Below, piece by piece: positions 60,919 through 64,000 of a stretch of DNA of 64,000 bases (its first letter is position 1; every line of letters starts with the position of its first letter). Under the pieces are notes generated by a model. It was not told where the DNA came from. It did not search any database and saw nothing but the letters and a program-made list of their open reading frames with translations. This DNA comes from Candidatus Saccharimonadota bacterium (GTDB taxonomy: Bacteria > Patescibacteriota > Saccharimonadia > Saccharimonadales > Saccharimonadaceae): positions 62,001 to 126,000 of the forward strand of contig JAFUCJ010000003.1 of the NCBI GenBank assembly GCA_017459705.1. Reading direction: 5' to 3'. Made by a program: the position numbers and the translations under genes.

Positions 60919-62979
60919 TTAGAGCGGAGGTGCCTCGATCTCAGTCTTGTCGTGACTGGGGTCGTAGCTTGGCACGCCCTCCAACTCCGTCGGCGGCTTG
61001 ACCGGCGTCGCGACATCGGCTCCCCCATAGCCGTTGCCGTTGCCGTTCTGGCCGGGATTATCGAAAGCATCAGGCGCTTTTGGCGGCTGATACGTTGGTG
61101 TATTAGATCCCCCTGCGGGAGTCCCCTGGTCGTGGTATCCCTCGTTTACGGCCTGTGAGTGGTCATAAACGGGATATTCGGTCACGAATCCACTCCGGTT
61201 GTACTCCGGAGCCGGGTCATTGACCTCAACGGAGGAGTACATCCCCCCGACACCGGTTCCGGTAAATGGATCGTTCTCCACGCCGGGGCTATCATTTACT
61301 CCAATCGTCGAGATCGGGGTCCCGCGATTGACGTCCTTAGGAGATTCCTGCGGAGTCTGGTCGGGATTGGCAGGACCGCCACCGCCGGTACCGTTCTGAT
61401 CCGGATTCGCGGGACCTCCGCCCCCAAAGCCATTATTGTCCGGATTCGCAGGACCTCCGCCTCCGGAGCCGTTATTGTCCGGATTGGCGGGACCGCCACC
61501 GCCGGCACCATCACTGCCTCCGACAGGAGGGGTGGTCGCGGGTGGCGGCGTGCTCTTATTCGGGTTTGCCTGTGGTACCACTTCCATCGCTTCCGCAATA
61601 TTGGCGGGCTGTCCGCCGCAGTCGTCGCGGAAGATGTTCCGCGCCGTCGTGGTAGTACCCTTGATATAGTTCTCCACAATCAGGCAAATGCCGGACTCAG
61701 TAGCCGATTCCATTATGATGATGTCAGGAGTACCGTCCACCGTGTGGGAATCCATATACATCTGGTCCGTCAGCCCCTTGGACTTGTAGGTCAGATATAC
61801 GTTGTCGGCGTCTTCCAATGCCGACACGAACGCTCTGAGATGGCTCCAGTAATCGTCACGATCCTGGACCCACTTGTCTTTCTGCTGATTCAGCAGAAGC
61901 ATCCGGGTGTCCGGGTGGTCCTTCAATTCGGACGAAGGCTCACCCAAGATACGCGTATGGTTCTCGGCATCATAGGCGCCCATCCAAGCGGCGCCAAGAG
62001 CTGGGTCGTAGGCCATAAGCTCGACGACCTTGGTCAGGTACTCGTCAACCGTGACGAGTTGAACGAGGCTCTCCGGGTCCGACCAGTTGATATCGCGGAG
62101 CCGAAGCTCCCCGGCGTTAACTTTTTCCATGATTATTTCATCAATGATTGCATTTCCGAAATAATCATCGTTCTCTTTGATATTATCGCGGAGAACTGCG
62201 TCGTGCCGGAAGTTCCAGGCATACTGGGTTTCTACCGGCACTTCTGCCGGGATTTCCGGGATTTCCGGGGTTTCCGGGATTTCCGGCACTTCCGCTTGCA
62301 AGTCCGCCGTGACCTTCGTGGTCGTATTACGACCGTAAAGGTCAGCCAGACCGGACCCGTCCGCGGTAACCATCGACACGATGACCCCTGCGAACGCCAG
62401 CCCGCAGATCACCGCTACGACGATTCCCCACACTAAGAACTTTGTGCTAGGCCGCCCAGCATCCTTCCTCATCTTCCGGTGATAGAACAGCGTTCCGGCT
62501 ACCATGTAGCCGATGAACGACCAGAATATCGCCCCAGACACCAGAAGGAAAAAGTTCTTCCAAAAGGCGACGTTAACCATCTCCGCAATCACCGCTCCCG
62601 CAGCACCCGTGATGGGCGCCACGATGAAGAGCGTTAGCAGGATGAGCGGGATCATTTCCCAGCCGGTAGAACACCGACGTGCAACCCAGATGAACAGGTT
62701 CACCCAAATCGCAAGACAGCCCGCAAACATCGGAATCGCGAGCCACATGGCCCATCCGGTCAGGATGGTCGAGCAGAACGAGATCGCTCCCATCCCGACC
62801 GACACCCCGATCGCCTGCCACAGGGCAGACTTCGACAGGGTCGCTGTGGTGGCCCCGGACGGAATCCGCCGGAACCAGCTCTTCCCGTCCATAGTGAGCT
62901 TTGCATAGGCCCACATAAGCAGGAAGAACATCCCCACCGCGGGGACGACGCCTCGGAAAATAATCGACAATGCCAACAT
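60919..62979 (-). CDS. Polytopic membrane protein with large Pro/Gly-rich exodomain
   Basis: 686 residues from the ATG at 62979, chosen because AAAGGAGG lies 9 bases upstream; the longer frame (ATG 63120) runs through the promoter and leader. About six or seven helices fall within residues 5-210. Next a short 'EIPETPEIPEIPAEVP' repeat, an exodomain of ~250 residues (Trp/Tyr/Asp rich, 'WMGAYDAENHTRILGEP'), and from ~486 four 'GGGGPANPDNNG'-type repeats. The tail is Pro-rich and low complexity. Codon use is rich in C/G-ending codons. I do not recognise a function. It has the leadered strong-promoter format shared with 4755, 21733, 46338 and 63770. Confidence 0.75.
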   Translation of the reverse strand: MLALSIIFRGVVPAVGMFFLLMWAYAKLTMDGKSWFRRIPSGATTATLSKSALWQAIGVSVGMGAISFCSTILTGWAMWLAIPMFAGCLAIWVNLFIWVARRCSTGWEMIPLILLTLFIVAPITGAAGAVIAEMVNVAFWKNFFLLVSGAIFWSFIGYMVAGTLFYHRKMRKDAGRPSTKFLVWGIVVAVICGLAFAGVIVSMVTADGSGLADLYGRNTTTKVTADLQAEVPEIPETPEIPEIPAEVPVETQYAWNFRHDAVLRDNIKENDDYFGNAIIDEIIMEKVNAGELRLRDINWSDPESLVQLVTVDEYLTKVVELMAYDPALGAAWMGAYDAENHTRILGEPSSELKDHPDTRMLLLNQQKDKWVQDRDDYWSHLRAFVSALEDADNVYLTYKSKGLTDQMYMDSHTVDGTPDIIIMESATESGICLIVENYIKGTTTTARNIFRDDCGGQPANIAEAMEVVPQANPNKSTPPPATTPPVGGSDGAGGGGPANPDNNGSGGGGPANPDNNGFGGGGPANPDQNGTGGGGPANPDQTPQESPKDVNRGTPISTIGVNDSPGVENDPFTGTGVGGMYSSVEVNDPAPEYNRSGFVTEYPVYDHSQAVNEGYHDQGTPAGGSNTPTYQPPKAPDAFDNPGQNGNGNGYGGADVATPVKPPTELEGVPSYDPSHDKTEIEAPPL

Positions 62980-63143
62980 TTCGCATTGCCTCCTTTCATA
63001 AAATATCGGGGGCAATGCCCCCAGTGTTTGGGGGATTGTTGGGTAGCATATATATAAACAGGTTTCATTGAAACCTGAGATGATTCGGTTGTTAATGGTC
63101 GTCATCATTACAGAAAACACACCCTATAACTCAGACTAATTCC
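62980..63143 (-). promoter_or_regulatory. Structured 5' leader of the 62979 gene
   Basis: Two stable hairpins lie in the leader: CAGGTTTC/GAAACCTG (63059-63077) and GGGGGC/GCCCCC (63008-63022), then AAAGGAGG just before the ATG. About 160 bases separate promoter and start codon. No known riboswitch class is recognised. Confidence 0.5.
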
Positions 63144-63172
63144 ATTATAGCACACATGCCCATTTTTGTCAA
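63144..63172 (-). promoter_or_regulatory. Promoter of the 62979 gene
   Basis: On the minus strand TTGACA (63167-63172), 17-base spacer, TATAAT (63144-63149). Confidence 0.8.
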
Positions 63173-63223
63173 TAGCGCTACCATGTTATTGTGCTAATGT
63201 CTAAAATATATCTAAACATAAGA

Positions 63224-63249
63224 GAAACCCCGGTGTCAACCGGGGTTCC
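63224..63249 (-). terminator. Terminator-like hairpin after the 63770 gene
   Basis: GAAACCCCGGT (63224-63234) pairs with ACCGGGGTTCC (63239-63249), loop GTCA. Minus-strand sequence after it is only moderately T-rich. Confidence 0.6.
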
Positions 63250-63287
63250 AAAGTGCTTACTGGGTAGGGTAGGTGGGGGGTCAGGCT

Positions 63288-63770
63288 TTACACCCGACCG
63301 CCGTCAGCGCCGTCGATCGTCTTCGTCGCCGTAAACCCGACAAACTTGCCGTCCTTCGGGTAGGCGTATCCGAATTCGATCTTCCCATCGGCGTCGCGCG
63401 TGCGGGCTTTCAGCTCCGCATTCTCCTCGTCGGCAGGGATAAATCCCTCTTTCTCGTCCCGATCGACGTAGCGGAACACGAATACGGGGCGCACAACAGG
63501 GGTTTTGCTTCCAGCCGCAGCGCGGATACGGGCGTAGAACGCCTGCATCTTCTCAGCCGCAGCCGTCACAGCCGCCGTTACCACACCGAAATCCTCGATG
63601 ATTTCCGGCGTGATCACGGCTCCGGAACTCTTTTCCATCGACTCGATGAGCTTTTTCATCTCCTCGATGGTCTTCTCGGCGGGGGATCCCGCCTCAGCCC
63701 CAAAGGTCAAAGGGGTGGGCGCGGGAAGGGGAGTCGGTCCCCCCATAGTGGTAGAGTCAGGCTTCGGCAT
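63288..63770 (-). CDS. Unknown 160-residue cytoplasmic protein with strong promoter
   Basis: A Pro/Thr/Gly-rich N-terminal ~30 residues, a helical middle with coiled-coil character ('KTIEEMKKLIESMEKS' and 'AAAEKMQAFYARIRAAAG'), then a beta-rich end. No signal peptide or membrane helix. AAGGAGG eight bases before the ATG. Codon use resembles the 62979 and 46338 genes. No family recognised. Confidence 0.7.
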   Translation of the reverse strand: MPKPDSTTMGGPTPLPAPTPLTFGAEAGSPAEKTIEEMKKLIESMEKSSGAVITPEIIEDFGVVTAAVTAAAEKMQAFYARIRAAAGSKTPVVRPVFVFRYVDRDEKEGFIPADEENAELKARTRDADGKIEFGYAYPKDGKFVGFTATKTIDGADGGRV

Positions 63771-63844
63771 AAGAATGCCTCCTTTTTTTAATTATTTTGA
63801 GGTACTCGCGGCACAATGTCGCCACGCTTCCCAGCAATATCTCC

Positions 63845-63873
63845 ATTATATCACACTTTGCACAAAATGTCAA
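63845..63873 (-). promoter_or_regulatory. Promoter of the 63770 gene
   Basis: Minus-strand TTGACA (63868-63873), 17-base spacer, TATAAT (63845-63850), leader of about 70 bases. Confidence 0.8.
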
Positions 63874-63905
63874 TGGTAAAAACATAAATCCGAATTATCA
63901 CCCCC

Positions 63906-63931
63906 AAAGCCGCCCGGAAGAGCGGCTTTTG
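63906..63931 (+). terminator. Intrinsic terminator of a gene beyond the right edge
   Basis: AAAGCCGC (63906-63913) and GCGGCTTTT (63922-63930). Symmetric, so direction is not certain; the last 70 bases of the window show no gene. Confidence 0.6.
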
Positions 63932-64000
63932 AGGCAATCCATGATGTTCGTCCGTATTAGCGAGCTACACGGTATGATAGATGTTATCATTACTGGGCTG

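Noticed and set aside
61159-62436. 425-residue plus-strand frame
   Set aside because: Antisense shadow of the Gly/Pro-rich 60919 gene; long because G+C-rich biased codons lack stops on the other strand; no RBS or promoter.
62980-63120. N-terminal extension of the 60919 gene to the ATG at 63120
   Set aside because: The extension covers the leader hairpins, while the ATG at 62979 has AAAGGAGG at good distance and begins a normal membrane helix.

Overview
The window looks like a chromosomal segment of a small-genome bacterium of the Candidate Phyla Radiation (Patescibacteria), most likely Candidatus Saccharibacteria (TM7). This is an inference from gene content: single-copy housekeeping genes (ligA, ruvB, recA, recX, lepA, pnp, rpsO, truB, murB, folD, ftsH) lie between lineage-specific secreted and membrane proteins. 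There is a GspE-type ATPase, one prepilin, VirB2-like and VirB6-like membrane proteins, and no biosynthetic operons. Many genes begin 6-9 bases after a TATAAT-like box and have no ribosome binding site, so leaderless mRNAs seem common. UGA is used as a normal stop (for example in the ATGA overlap of murB and folD), which argues against the UGA-glycine CPR lineages.

Layout. 1-4.2 kb is an AT-rich accessory island: the end of an Eco57I-type DNA methyltransferase, an unknown membrane protein, Cys-rich zinc-ribbon microproteins, a terminase-small-subunit-like HTH protein and a KilA-N protein. 4.6-6.2 kb holds a secreted protein with its own strong promoter and terminator. 6.2-12.1 kb (minus) has lemA-htpX-membrane protein-ligA, a cation antiporter and tRNA-Cys/Gly. 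12.1-16.1 kb (minus) has two GT8 glycosyltransferases, a PlsC-like acyltransferase and a DUF4143-type ATPase. 16.3-25.6 kb has a large secreted protein, a methyltransferase, the GspE-like ATPase, tRNA-Arg/Ser, a SleB-like hydrolase, comEC joined in frame to yebC, three more tRNAs and a prepilin. 25.6-33.2 kb has a PH-like membrane protein, ruvB, a Fic protein, an M1 aminopeptidase and ftsH. 33-34.3 kb carries three proline tRNAs around a cohesin-like surface protein. 34.3-42 kb is a block of envelope proteins: a PEGA protein, two proteins starting with a VirB2-like pilin module (one with an NlpC/P60-like domain), a dockerin-bearing subtilase and others. 42-53 kb is housekeeping. 53-64 kb has a second DUF4143 ATPase, a VirB6-like 1334-residue protein, a DUF11 surface protein and two genes with strong leadered promoters.

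The most unusual features are compact palindromic elements of about 65-140 bp in tRNA leaders and trailers, one mRNA leader and, in frame, inside the coding sequences of ligA and murB. This resembles the palindromic elements of Rickettsia. Other notable points are arrays of short repeated motifs at the promoters of the Fic gene and of both DUF4143 ATPase genes, a possible cohesin-dockerin pair, a tRNA-Gly with a compensated 19-56 tertiary pair, and two small-protein genes (34 and 23 residues). Five genes share a distinct format of TTGAC-17-TATAAT promoter, leader and strong Shine-Dalgarno. All calls come from reading the sequence; no database search was run.
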